This document shows positions 1-11,406 of a DNA stretch of 64,000 nt, piece by piece. Position 1 is the first letter of the stretch. Each line of letters starts with the position of its first letter. Position numbers and translations under genes: made by a program. Source of the DNA: Amorphophallus konjac (lineage: Eukaryota; Streptophyta; Magnoliopsida; Alismatales; Araceae); assembly GCA_022559845.1 (NCBI GenBank), contig CM040125.1, forward strand, positions 326,871,829 to 326,935,828, given 5' to 3'. The notes beneath the pieces were generated by a model, which saw nothing but the letters and a program-made list of their open reading frames with translations, searched no databases and was not told the DNA's origin.

Positions 1-1215
1 ACAACTACAACAGAGTCCAGTCCAACAGAGAGTACAGTCTAAAGCAGTAAAACGTACCACATGCCAAGTGAACACTCGGCCCGGCAAGCTGGCAACTGAG
101 AACCTCCGCTCCGCACCCTCGAACCTCGAGGAAGAACCGCCACACCTAAAAAGCAGGGAATGAGTCTCCAAAACAGAGACTCAGTAGGGATCCCGCGGAA
201 CCCCAACCGGAAACAGCGGCGGTAGCAGAAAGGAGAGCTACAACTACAGCAGGAACATCAAATCGGTGGCCGGTCAAAAACTCGGCACTACAGCTACTAC
301 TGCCAGAAGGCAGACCTCGACCACGCAGTCGAAGCTACCGAACCACGCTAGTACCACCTACCGAAGTAAGAACACACGGCAACCACGCCGTAGAGGCCTG
401 TCCCCCGGACACAGCCGACCTGGACACGCTGTCCAAGGTGCAACCCCGACCATCCGATCGCGGGTACCGCACCACAAGACGGAACCTCGGTAAAGCCACT
501 AGCACTAATCTCATGACGCGAAAACCAACACACGCATCACGGCGAACCAACCGAAACTCACCGGTCAACACGACCGAAAACCCGAAGGTCAAAGACACAG
601 AGACTGACAGTCTGTCACTCCGTACTCGACAGGAGTACCGCCCACTAGAAGCACAGCCGGTAGCGTCCCCTGACGTCTTACACCGCACCGCAGGTGAACC
701 GCCTGACGTGGTAGGTCCTACCCGAGCCGCGAACACCGTACAAGTAACCACAAACAAGTGACTAGCTGGGGTCACGCCCGTCGACGTGCGTCCACAGTCC
801 CCAACCATGTGTGCACACACAGACCACGCGTCCCAGGTCTGGCCCTCTGACCGGTTTTCCCCTCAGCCGGACTCTGGCTCCAAGACGTGGGGCCCAACGG
901 TAACCGGTCCACAAACCGTCTCGAAAGGTCACCCCGTATACCACTCCCTGGTGCGACCAGCACACGCGTACTGGTAGGCTACGACTAGTGGAGGGTCACT
1001 GAAGGAGTAGACTCTCAACTCAACGGAAAACAACGTCCGAATCCGACGACGTACGGGGACCACCCCACGTACCGGCTCCGTCGCACGGTAACCACAGTCG
1101 GAGGAGAACCGGGACTCACAGTCCACGGCCACGCACGCACCGTGCGCGAGAGTCGAGAAAACTCAAGTGGCGCTAAGCCACTGGACTCTGGACAGTCCTC
1201 TAAACGCACTACACC

Positions 1216-1256
1216 CAACGGTCCTTGAGTCACAAGACTCGGGGTCAAGACCGTTG
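1216..1256 (-). repeat. Compound stem-loop in LTR A
   Basis: Nested inverted repeat: outer arms CAACGGTC (1216-1223) and GACCGTTG (1249-1256), inner arms GAGTC and GACTC around the loop ACAA. The second LTR keeps it at about 7193-7233. It lies downstream of the LTR TATA box and would be in the transcript. Confidence 0.6.
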
Positions 1257-2000
1257 TACGCAACAGCACAAGGCCGTCAATCTAGTCCAATCTCTAGGTC
1301 TAAAATCACGGTAGCACGAGTACCGAGACAACACACGAGTCGCCAAGACCACTCCCTCGGGAAGGGAACGCAAGGGACAAAGGCCACTCACACGGGCCAC
1401 ACGGAAAAACACAGAAGCACGATTCCCAAGGCAACACGCAAGCCGCCACGACGATTTCCCATCTTGAAACAAGCGGGGAACCTCCAGCCCCAGGCCGGAC
1501 AACTGGACTCACAGTCCAAGGCCAAACACATGGCCCACACGGGAATCGCCTTCCAAAGGAACCCACGATATGCGGGGGAGACCCCACCGCACACACACCG
1601 ACACACGGTGACTCGATCAAGCGTAACACAAGAGCCCGGAACACGTGGGGTCAACCGGACCCACCACACCTACGGGCACTCTAATCGAGGCAACACGGTC
1701 CCTCCTGACACCCCAAAAACACAGACACAAAACCCATGGGGTGTCCGGGATACTAACAAGGCCATAGGTCGACCACTGGGTCCCAACCGGGTCGACCGGA
1801 GACCAACACAATGCGAACGGACGCTAAAAGTTCACTCGGACCCTTAAGCGCACGTGCACGAAAAACGAGGTAAACGGAACCTCCAGACACCCCAAAACAC
1901 GGTCACGGAACTCCACTGGGTGTCCAAGGCACACACGGCCCACGAGGAGCACGATCAGCCGCAGACCGCCCGCCCCGGGCAGCCCGGCTGGTCCCTCCAA

Positions 2001-2251
2001 GAACGCGCTACACGTGCATTTCGCGTTCAGCCAGAACGCGCTATACGTGCCTAGCGCGTTCAACACGAACGCGCTACGTAACCATAGCGCGACCAGGCCA
2101 GGTCGCGCTATGATCCTATAGCGCGACAACCAGAACGCGCTGGGGCCGTAAGGCGCGACCCAAACCGCCTTACTGTTCATCTTCCCCGATGAACGCACCC
2201 TGTCGGGGCAGCGCGACCTTCAAGAACGCGCTACTGGAGTATAGCGCGTTC
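2001..2251. repeat. Palindrome array, AGCGCG core (LTR A, 3' copy)
   Basis: Series of inverted repeats with arms GAACGCGCTA and TAGCGCGTTC, or GTCGCGCTAT and ATAGCGCGAC, separated by 6-8 bp loops. Perfect 10-bp arms are visible in units near 2034, 2102 and 2224-2251. The first unit is decayed here but perfect in the other LTR. The array lies about 550-800 bp downstream of the LTR TATA box on the transcribed strand. Confidence 0.85.
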
Positions 2252-2713
2252 TCAGTCCGCGCCCGAAAAAGGTAGAAACCGCGGGAAAAGCCATGCCACG
2301 CCCCGTTCACCCCCAGGTGAAGGGGAAACAAAAGGGGAAACCTTCCCCAAGCCCCTAGGCATGCATCTAAACCCCTGGATCGCCCAAAAACACCATAAAA
2401 CGGGAGATCCGGCTCACACCCCAAAAATATGCATTTTGCCCAAAACGCCCCGTTTAGCCCGCTCGGCTCACCACGGCCTACGAAACTTGCGGGAAAGGAA
2501 GTACACGGGCTGAGGGTCCATCACCCTACCTCCACCGAAGATTTCGCGCACCGTGGACGCCGATCCACGAAGAAAACGCCGTTGAAGCCTCGCCGTTCCA
2601 CGAACTCACGGCCGAGCTTCCACGCGCCTCCACCGCCTCGATCCTCATCCATCCTCGCCCGTGCCTCGCCCGCGCCGTCCCCACCTCGCCCATGCTCCGC
2701 CCCGTCGGCCGCC

Positions 2714-2790
2714 GGAGAGAGAGGGAGAGAGGAGAGAGCGTGAGAAGAGAGAGGGAGAGAAATGAGAAATGAGAGGGGGGGAGAGAGAAA
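2714..2790. repeat. GA-rich (CT on RNA strand) tract
   Basis: Imperfect GAGAGAGGGAGAGA repeats, occurring at the same place in all four LTR copies (also 8690-8768, 10960-11037, 16814-16890). On the minus strand it is a CT-rich patch just downstream of the TATA box, typical of plant core promoters. Confidence 0.8.
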
Positions 2791-2793
2791 AAG

Positions 2794-2802
2794 CTATTTA
2801 TA
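2794..2802 (-). promoter_or_regulatory. TATA box of LTR A (3' copy)
   Basis: TATAAATAG on the minus strand about 335 bp inside the LTR, followed by a CT-rich initiator-like region. This makes U3 short and leaves nearly 3 kb of LTR downstream of the start site. Confidence 0.6.
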
Positions 2803-3133
2803 GAAAAATCGGAAAAATCCAGAAAAATAGAAAATTACACCCTCGCGATCCTCGGAGCGCACTGATCGCAACGGTACCACTCGCGCCCAGGTGAACGGCC
2901 CGGTTCACCCGCAACGAGGTTCCGAAGGGAAAGTCGAAACCCACGCCGGGAATCGGAAAACACACGCGGAAAAAGCCGCGGAACGCCTCCGGGCCTCCGA
3001 AACGACTCCGGATCGCGTCGATCCGAACACGAAAGATGTCCGAAACGAAATTTCGGACACAACGGAGCTGGACACTCCGAGAAACCAGATCCGGGACCCA
3101 CGAAGAAGGATCCGAAAAACCCGGGGCATTATA

Positions 3134-3149
3134 GCCCTCCCCCCTTAAA
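3134..3149 (-). other. Polypurine tract of element A
   Basis: The minus strand reads TTTAAGGGGGGAGGGC directly before the 3' LTR. This is the plus-strand primer site, with the flanking consensus common in plant Ty3/gypsy elements. Confidence 0.8.
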
Positions 3150-5800
3150 GGAATTTCGTCCTCGAAATTCAGGACCAAGCACGAAGTCCCAGGGGAAGAA
3201 CACTGAACCAACTGACACGCTGTCAGAGCCCCAGCACAGAAAACCTCGATCCTCACGAAAAAAACCGATCCTGAGGGACACCGCCAGACTTACAATCACA
3301 AGCAACACCTCGCTCCTCGCGCCGAGCACACAGGCCAACAGAGCAGGCATATAGCAAAGGACACAGTCCGGCATCACCTCAGACAACGCGAGAATCCATC
3401 ATGGCACCGCAGCCACAATCTCGCTCACCGAGGAAACACAACCCTCGACACGAGCAACAGCTACTGATCCACCCAATGGTCAGCAGACAAATCGCACAAC
3501 AGCTTCGCAACCAGCTGACAGGTCGCACACCCTCCTCAAGGGAGCAACCAAAACAGAGCCTCCACCAGCTCAAGCAGTCCTCTCCGCAGACCGCAACCAG
3601 AACATCGGCTCAGCACCAAGAAACACCCCACACATGGCAAGCCGAAAGCTGGACATAACACTGTGCCAACTCTCGTCAGAAGATAAACTCCGACAAAGTC
3701 CAGATCCCATCCGGAAAGGCACATCATAGAAACGACCACCAAAGGTCTCGCTGGCACACGGCTCTCGCCACGCTCGAGCCCCAACAACCAGCATTTTCTG
3801 TCTCTGAAAAGACCATCCACTGGTCACCAACTGCTCGCCAACTCGACCCTCTCGGGGAGCACGACGAAACCAAATGACAGAACATGGCGTCTTCAGTCAT
3901 CACCTCACGGGACTCAAACTTATAGGGAACCACCCCATGCTAGTCACCCAACCAGGGATAACCTTGCGACACCAATGTCCTATCAGGGACCACCAAGCCG
4001 ACGCCAACCTCACAGGAGGCCTCTGCCCTAATGCGTCACTCTTCCATCTGGTCTCATCAAATCCTTCGATCAATCCAAGTGGACACCTGCCAATCCCGAT
4101 TCCGCCCTTACCACAGAGCCACGGGACACCACCTGGACAGAGCTCACGGGTCCCAAAGCAATAAACATCTCACCGTGGTCGGCTACGAGACTAGCCTTAT
4201 CAGTCACTCGCAGCTACCAACAGGAACCCACAACCTGCCAGAGATCACTTCCTCAAAAGACGATCTCATCCGAGGACACGACTGGGAACACAAGTCGGAC
4301 ACTAAGCCACCGACTCCGACCATCACGTCCTCGACCTCCGTCAGGCGACATTCTCAACAACCTCATCCAGGTCCAACACCGACGCCTGACACGGCTTCCA
4401 ACACAGGAACATGATACTCACGCGGCACACTAGCCAGCACATTCCCCAACACTCCAACTTGCCAGTGCCAACAACCATAATACCTCGAGCAACGGCATGG
4501 CAACAACACGTTTCACACTGAGGAACCAATCCTCCGATGCTCAACGCACACTCAGGAATCCACCCGTAGCAACCAATGCTACGATCCTGAACCAATGGGT
4601 TACAAGCCCACCAAGCTTCTGCTGCGCACTCAGATCCGCGCGCACAGCCGGGAAAGCAAAACACCGCCCAACCAGCACTCGTCCTTCCGGAACAGCGCCA
4701 GCATCTTCACACGACAAGGGAATGGGCACAACTTCTCACAGGCAACCACCCTGCCAAGACAAGGAGCACGTCTCGCACAGACTTCATGGCACAAAAGGCC
4801 AACCAATCCGAACACAATGCAAGACGACGAACCTTAGCCCAACACAATCTCTCCAACCAAGGAGAAACCAGCACACTTCCGACCAACGGAAGAACCTCAC
4901 GCTCGACCTGACCTCAAACCTCGCGCATGCTCGAAATAGCACCATCCAGCACCAAGGAAAACCATCACTTCCATCAGGTCAGCGCCTCCGACACACTCGA
5001 CGAGTGTCACGTCGGACCACAATCACAGCATCTCTCGATGCATTACCGCTGCAATTCCTCGAACTGCAACACGGCATGCCAGGAGCCGCAACACGAGCCA
5101 TAACGACAACCGCCGACGCTCGTCCTCGAGTCCCGAACTCGCCATGGAGCCTTCACATCTCAAGCCAACTCCAGGGTGAACACAACCCATCCACTGACAT
5201 AAGCGCAGGAGCAAAGACTTAACGGGACATCTCTGCCAAATCCTGCCTCGAAATCAGCAGAACGATCAGGACCAACACGTCATTTCTGACGCCACAGAGC
5301 GCGACAAGAACATCAGGCTCGACGAAACAGCAGCCCACCGAGAAGATCCTCCGCTCACCCGAGCACACTTCTCGATCAGAACGCCTCAGGAGCTGGACAA
5401 ACCTCAAGCTGGAGTGGCCAAAATCGACAGCAGCTCCCTCGAAGCACGCTCATGGCCACTTAACCACGAACAGTCCGCACCAGACACCTGACCACGCTGC
5501 AGGTTCCTCGAACGCAGCACCGCGAGCTCACGCCTGCCAGCAACCTCTGCCCAACGCAGCACAACCAGGGCCACCACCGATGAGGGAGAAGGCTCTCAAC
5601 CTCAATCCTTAGACCCCATGCTGGCACGAAAGTCGCGGACAACAACCACCTTCACAGCGCCGCACAGCGCACTCAAGCTCTCAAGCGAGAAACAAGGCGG
5701 AAAACAAGCACAAAACCCTAAGCCAGCTGCTGACTGTACTGGACCTTATGGACTCTGATAACTGCAACATTTCGAATTCCTATGTACGTCCACAACCACC
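3150..5800 (-). other. Non-coding interior of element A
   Basis: About 2.65 kb between polypurine tract and primer-binding site. No frame carries gag, protease, RT, RNase H or integrase motifs, and ORFs on both strands are short and unrelated to known families. The plus strand looks rich in A and C and poor in T. It is clearly alignable with the interior of element B (11407-13934), so the non-coding sequence has been carried along in two element lineages. Confidence 0.75.
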
Positions 5801-5812
5801 GCTCTGATACCA
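5801..5812 (-). other. Primer-binding site of element A (tRNA-iMet)
   Basis: The minus strand reads TGGTATCAGAGC, complementary to the 3' end of plant initiator tRNA-Met, two bases after the end of the 5' LTR. Confidence 0.9.
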
Positions 5813-7977
5813 GCTGTAACGACCCGAGAATCCGATTACCGGGAAGGCCCGATAACCCGAGACTCGCACCGTCGCCCACGAGCCGGGAGGGCTCGGAAGG
5901 GCTAAAAGGAGTGTGGAGGCACAAAGAAATAGGAAATAAAGCAGGACAACACAATAATTAACAGAAATAAATAAACAACTACAACAGAGTCCAGTCCAAC
6001 AGAGAGTACAGTCTAAAGCAGTAAAACGTACCACATGCCAAGTGAACACTCGGCCCGACAAGCTGGCAACTGAGAACCTCCGCTCCGCACCCTCGAACCT
6101 CGAGGAAGAATCGCCACACCTGAAAAGCAGGGAATGAGTCTCCAAAACAGAGACTCAGCAGGGATCCCGCGGAACCCCAACCGGAAACAGCGGCGTTAGC
6201 GGAAAGGAGAGCTACAACTACAGCAGGAACAGCAAATCGGTGGCTGGTCAAAAACTCGGCACTACAGCTACTCCTACTGTCAGAAGGCAGACCTCGACCA
6301 CGCAGTCGAAGCTACCGAACCACGCTAGTACCACCTACCGAAGTAAGAACACACGGCAACCACGCCGTAGAGGCCTGTCCCCCGGACACAGTCGACCTGG
6401 ACACGCTGTCCAAGGTGCAACCCCGACCATCCGATCGCGGGTACCGCACCACAAGACGGAACCTCGGTAAAGCCACTAGCACTAATCTCATGACGCGAAA
6501 ACCAACACACGCATCACGGCGAACCAACCGAAACTCACCGGTCAACACGACCGAAAACCCGAAGGTCAAAGACACAGAGACTGACAGTCTGTCACTCCGT
6601 ACTCGACAGGAGTATCGCCCACTAGAAGCACAGTCGGTAGCGTCCCCTGACGTCTTACACCGCACCGCAGGTGAATCGCCTGACGTGGTAGGTCCTACCC
6701 GAGGCGCGAACACCGTACAAGTAACCACAAACAAGTGACTAGCTGGGGTCACGCCCGTCGACGTGCGTCCACAGTCCCCAACCACGTGTGCACACACAGA
6801 CCACGCGTCCCAGGTCTGGCCCTCTGACCGGTTTTCCCCTCAGCCGGACTCTGGCTGCAAGACATGGGGCCCAACGGTAACCGGTCCACAAACCGTCTCG
6901 AAAGGTCGGCCCGTACACCACTCCCTGGTGCGACCAGCACACGCGTACTGGTAGGCTACGACTAGTGGAGGGTCACTGAAGGAGTAGACTCTCAACTCAA
7001 CGGAAAACAACGTCCGAATCCGACGACGTACGGGGACCACCCCACGTACCAGCTCCGTCGCACGGTAACCACAGTCGGAGGAGAAACGGGACTCACAGTC
7101 CACGGCCACGCACGCACCGTGCGCGAGAGTCGAGAAAACTCAAGTGGCGCTAAGCCACTGGACTTTGGACAGTCCTCTAAACGCACTACACCCAACGGTC
7201 CTTGAGTCACAAGACTCGGGGTCAAGACCGTTGTACGCAACAGCACAAGGCCGTCAATCTAGTCCAATCTCTAGGTCTAAAATCACGGTAGCACGAGTAC
7301 CGAGACAACACACGAGTCGCCAAGACCACTCCCTCAGGAAGGGAACGCAAGGGACAAAGGCCACTCACACGGGCCACACGGAAAAACACAGAAGCACGAT
7401 TCCCAAGGCAACACGCAAGCCGCCACGATGATTTCCCATCTTGAAACAAGCGGGGAACCTCCAGCCCCAGGCCGGACAACTGGACTCACAGTCCAAGGCC
7501 AAACACATGGTCCACATGGGAATCGCCTTCCAAAGGAACCCACGATATGCGGGGGAGACCTCACCGCACACACACCGACACACGGTGACTCGATCAAGCG
7601 TAACACAAGAGCCCGGAACACGTGGGGTCAACCGGACCCACCACACCTACGGGCACGCTAATCGAGGCAACACGGTCCCTCCTGACACCCCAAAAACACA
7701 GACACAGAACTCATGGGGTGTCCGGGATACTAACAAGGCCATAGGTCGACCACTGGGTCCCAACCGGGTCGACCGGAGACCAACACAATGCGAACGGACG
7801 CTAAAAGGTCACTCGGACCCTTAAGCGCACGTGCACGAAAAACGAGGTAAACGGAACCTCCAGACACCCCAAAACACGGTCATGGAACTCCACTGGGTGT
7901 CCAAGGCACACACGGCTCACGAGGAGCACGATCAGCCGCAGACCGCCCGCCCCGGGCAGCCCGGTTGGTCCCTCCAA

Positions 7978-8228
7978 GAACGCGCTACACGTGTATAGCG
8001 CGTTCAGCCAGAACGCGCTATACGTGCCTAGCGCGTTCAACACGAACGCGCTACGTAACCATAGCGCGACCAGGCCAGGTCGCGCTATGATCCTATAGCG
8101 CGACAACCAGAACGCGCTGGGGCCGTAAGGCGCGACCCAAACCGCCTTACTGTTCATCTTCCCCGATGAACGCGCCCTGTCAGGGCAGCGCGACCTTCAA
8201 GAACGCGCTACTGGAGTATAGCGCGTTC
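7978..8228. repeat. Palindrome array, AGCGCG core (LTR A, 5' copy)
   Basis: Same array as 2001-2251. Perfect units are GAACGCGCTA-n8-TAGCGCGTTC at 7978-8005, 8011-8038 and 8201-8228, and a GTCGCGCTAT/ATAGCGCGAC unit near 8079-8104. The loop of the first unit contains CACGTG, the G-box core bound by plant bZIP/bHLH factors. Confidence 0.85.
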
Positions 8229-8769
8229 TCAGTCCGCGCCCGAAAACGGTAGAAACCGCGGGAAAAGCCATGCCACGCCCCGTTACCCCCAGGTGAAGGG
8301 GAAACAAAAGGGGAAACCTTCCCCAAGCCCCTAGGCATGCATCTAAACCCCTGGATCGCCCAAAAACACCATAAAACGGGAGATCCGGCTCACACCCCAA
8401 AAACATGCATTTTGCCCAAAACGCCCCGTTTAGCCCGCTCGGCTCACCACGGCCTACGAAACTTGCGGGAAAGGAAGTACACGGGCTGAGGGTCCATCAC
8501 CCTACCTCCACCGAAGATTTCGCGCACCGTGGACGCCGATCCACGAAGAAAACGCCGTTGAAGCCTCGCTGTTCCACGAACTCACGGCCGAGCTTCCACG
8601 CGCCTCCACCGCCTCGATCCTCATCCATCCTCGCCCGTGCCTCGCCCGCGTCGTCCCCGCCTCGCCCATGCTCCGCCCCGTCGGCCGCCGGAGAGAGAGG
8701 GAGAGAGGAGAGAGCGTGAGAAGAGAGAGGGAGAGAAATGAGAAATGAGAGGGGGAGAGAGAGAAAAAG

Positions 8770-8778
8770 CTATTTATA
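8770..8778 (-). promoter_or_regulatory. TATA box of LTR A (5' copy)
   Basis: TATAAATAG on the minus strand, 340 bp inside the 5' LTR, with the CT-rich patch immediately downstream. This is the copy that would drive transcription of element A. Confidence 0.6.
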
Positions 8779-10014
8779 GGAAAATCCAGAAAATTGAAAA
8801 AATCCAGAAAAATAGAAAATTACACCCTCGCGATCCTCGGAGCGCACCGATCGTAACGGTACCACTCGCGCCCAGGTGAACGGCCCGGTTCACCCGCAAC
8901 GAGGTTCCGAAGGGAAAGCCGAAACCCACGCCGGGAATCGGAAAACACACGCGGAAAAAGCCGCGGAACGCCTCCGGGCCTCCGAAACGACTCCGGATCG
9001 CGCCGATCCGAACACGAAAGATGTCCGAAACGAAATTTCGGACACAACGGAGCTGGACACTCCGAGAAACCAGATCCGGGACCCACGAAGAAGGATCCGA
9101 AAAACCCGGGGCATTACAACGTGTGCACACACAGACCGTCCGTCCCTGGTCTGGCCCTCTGACCGGTTTTCCACTCAGCCGGACTCTGGCTGCTAGACGC
9201 GGGGCCCGACGGAAACCGGTCCACAAATCGTCTCTAAGGGTAGCCTCTCCACCACTCCCTGGTGGGACCACACGCGTGTAAGTAGGCTACGACTAGTGGA
9301 GGGTCACTGAGAGAGTAGACTCTCAAGTCAACGGAAAACAACATCCGAACCCGACGAAGTACGGGGACCGTCCCACGTACCAGCACCGTCGCACGGTGAC
9401 CATAGTCGGAGAAGAAATGGGACTCACAGTCCATGAGCCGCACACTCGGCCACGTAGGAACGCAGAAACACGGTTCCCAAAGCACCTCACAGGCCGCCAA
9501 GCCAAATCCCACTCTCAGGGAAAGGCGGGAACCCTCTAGCCCCAGGCTGGCAACAGGACTCGCAGTCCAAGGCCATACGCATGGCCTACGCGGAAAGCAC
9601 AGAAGCATGATTCCCAGGGCAATGCAGAAGCTGCCACGCCGATAACTGGACTCGCAGTCCAAGGCCAAACACATGGCCCACACGGGAATCATCTTCCAGG
9701 AAAACTCACGGCATGCGGCGGAGACCCCACCGCACCCCCACCGACACACGGTGACTCGGTCTAGCGTAACACGAAAGCCCGACACGCGAGAAGTCACCTG
9801 GACTCTCAAACCCACGGGCACGCTAAAAGAGATAGCACGGTCCTCCCGACACCCTCAAAACACGGACACAGAATCCCACGGGTGTCTGGGGCACTCACAA
9901 GACCGCAAGTCGACCACTGGGTCACGACCGGGTCGACTAGGGATCGGCACAACGCGAAACGATCATGGAGAACACGAAAACTCATCTCGGCACCACACAG
10001 AGCCTGACAGTCTA

Positions 10015-10525
10015 AGCTTGGGCCGTCACAGTCTGTAATGGTCCAAGTCTCGACCGTCACAACCACTCTGACACACCAACAAAGGGCCGTCAGACGCTCG
10101 GTGAAAAGTTGAGTGTGACGCGCCTACATTGGTGCGTCACAGTCTCTGACGCGCTAGCCCAGGTGCGTCACAGTCTGTGACGCGCCAGCCCTGATGCGTC
10201 ACCGTCTGTAACGGACCAACTCTGGTGCGTTACAAGGTGGGTATGCGTCCGCTCTGACGCACCCACACAGTGGCGTTACAAGGATGTGACGTGCCAGCCT
10301 TGGTGCGTCACAGGCCTTGACCCCGAACGGTCAAAACCAACGACCGAAAGCCAACGGTCAGATCGTCCCTGATGGTCCAACCCAGGCGCGTCACAGTGCC
10401 GTGGCAGTCTATCATGGGACCGTCACACCCACAGACCACCAGTTGGCTAAACGGGCCCTGTGACGCACCCACCCTGGGGCGTCACAGGCTGTGATGGTCA
10501 CTGGAAGGACCGTCACACCCGTCCG
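10015..10525. repeat. Palindrome array, GTGACGC/GCGTCAC core (LTR B, 3' copy)
   Basis: Many alternating copies of TGTGACGCGCC and GGTGCGTCACAG, plus CCGTCACA and TGTAACGG variants, about 10-30 bp apart and in opposite orientation, so adjacent copies can pair as stems of 8-10 bp. The array sits where LTR A carries its AGCGCG array. Confidence 0.8.
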
Positions 10526-11040
10526 AGAGCGAAACGGCGGGAAACAACCCAAAAATCCGATCCACGCCCCTATCACCCCCGGGTGATGGGGAAACGAAGG
10601 GGAATCCATCCCCAAACCCCCAGGCATGCATATAAACCCCTGGATCGGCCAAAAACACAATGAAACGAAAGATCGGCCCACAAACCCTAAAACATGGATT
10701 TTTCCCCAAATCGCCCCGATTAGCCCGCTCGGCTCACCACGGCCTACGAAACTCGTGGAAAAGAAAGAGCACGAGCTGGGGGTCCATCTCCCTACCTCCA
10801 CCGAAGATTTCGCCCCCCGAGCTCGTCGATCCGCGAAGAAAACGCCGTTGAAGCCTCGCCGTTCAACGAATCCACGGCCGAGCTTCACCACACCTCCACC
10901 GCCTCGATCCTCATCCTGCGCTGTCCCCACCTCGCCCGCACTCCACCCCGTCTGCCGCCGGAGAGAGAGGGAGAGAGGAGAGAGTGTGAGAAGAGAGAGG
11001 GAGAGAAGAGAGAAATGAGAGGGGAGAGAGAGAAAAGGTG

Positions 11041-11048
11041 TTTATATA
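11041..11048 (-). promoter_or_regulatory. TATA box of LTR B (3' copy)
   Basis: TATATAAA on the minus strand at the position equivalent to the LTR A TATA box, followed by the GA/CT tract. Confidence 0.5.
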
Positions 11049-11389
11049 GGAAAAATATGGAAATTCCAAAAAAATACTGAAAAATAGAAAATCACACCCT
11101 CGCGATCCTCGAAACGTACCCATCATGATGGTACCACCCGTGCCCAGGTGAACTACCCGGTTCACCCGCAACGAGGTTCTGAAGGAATTATCGAAACACA
11201 CACCGGGAATCGGAAAACACACGCGGAAAAGCCGCAGACGTGCTCCGGGCCTCCGAAACAGCTCCGGATCATGCCGATCCGAACACGAAAGATGTCCGAA
11301 ACATCATTTCGGACACAATGGAGCCAGATTCACCGAAAAGGCAGATCCGAGACCCGAGAAGAAGGATCCGAAAAATTCGGGGCATTACA

Positions 11390-11406
11390 GCCCTCCCCCC
11401 TTAAAG
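11390..11406 (-). other. Polypurine tract of element B
   Basis: The minus strand reads TTTAAGGGGGGAGGGC immediately before the 3' LTR at 11389, identical to the element A tract. Confidence 0.8.

Larger units (their letters stand above)
1..3133 (-). repeat. 3' LTR of element A (partial)
   Basis: Direct repeat of 5975-9118. On the minus strand it starts TATAATGCCCCGG at 3133; the partner LTR has TGTAATGCCCCGG, so the terminal TG has become TA. It contains a TATA box (2794-2802), a GA-rich tract and a palindrome array (2001-2251). Short ORFs on both strands are not supported as genes. Confidence 0.85.
1..9118 (-). mobile_element. Element A: non-autonomous (LARD-like) LTR retrotransposon, left end cut by window edge
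   Basis: Minus-strand element: 5' LTR 5815-9118, tRNA-Met primer-binding site 5801-5812, interior 3134-5800, polypurine tract 3134-3149, 3' LTR 1-3133. Position 1 matches 5975 of the other LTR, so about 160 bp of the 3' LTR lie outside the window. The interior has no recognisable gag or pol. The sequence beside the polypurine tract still resembles the conserved 3' end of plant Ty3/gypsy pol regions (minus-strand reading NFEDEIPLRGEG), which suggests a Del/Tekay-related origin. The two LTRs differ by roughly 2% in stretches compared by eye. The right end abuts LTR sequence of element B, so A is inserted in B. It must be mobilised in trans if at all. Confidence 0.85.
5815..9118 (-). repeat. 5' LTR of element A
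   Basis: 3304 bp, from TGTAATGCCCCGGG at 9118 to GGGTCGTTACA at 5815 on the minus strand (TG...CA ends). It ends two bases before the primer-binding site. The outer flank 9119 onward is LTR sequence of element B. Confidence 0.9.
9119..11389 (-). repeat. 3' LTR of element B (truncated by insertion of A)
   Basis: Aligns with 14937-17242. It starts TGTAATGCCCCG on the minus strand at 11389. The break at 9118/9119 coincides exactly with the terminal TG of LTR A, as expected of an integration junction; ACGTG at 9119-9123 would be one half of its 5-bp TSD. Confidence 0.85.

Noticed and set aside
2429..2743. Pro/Ser-rich ORF on the plus strand of LTR A (also at 8405-8719 and 10626-11018)
   Set aside because: It lies antisense to the LTR transcript, runs into the GA microsatellite, and its conservation follows LTR identity. 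No domain.
5801..5812. tRNA gene
   Set aside because: Only the 12-base tRNA-Met complement of a primer-binding site is present here and at the other PBS sites; no cloverleaf sequence surrounds it.
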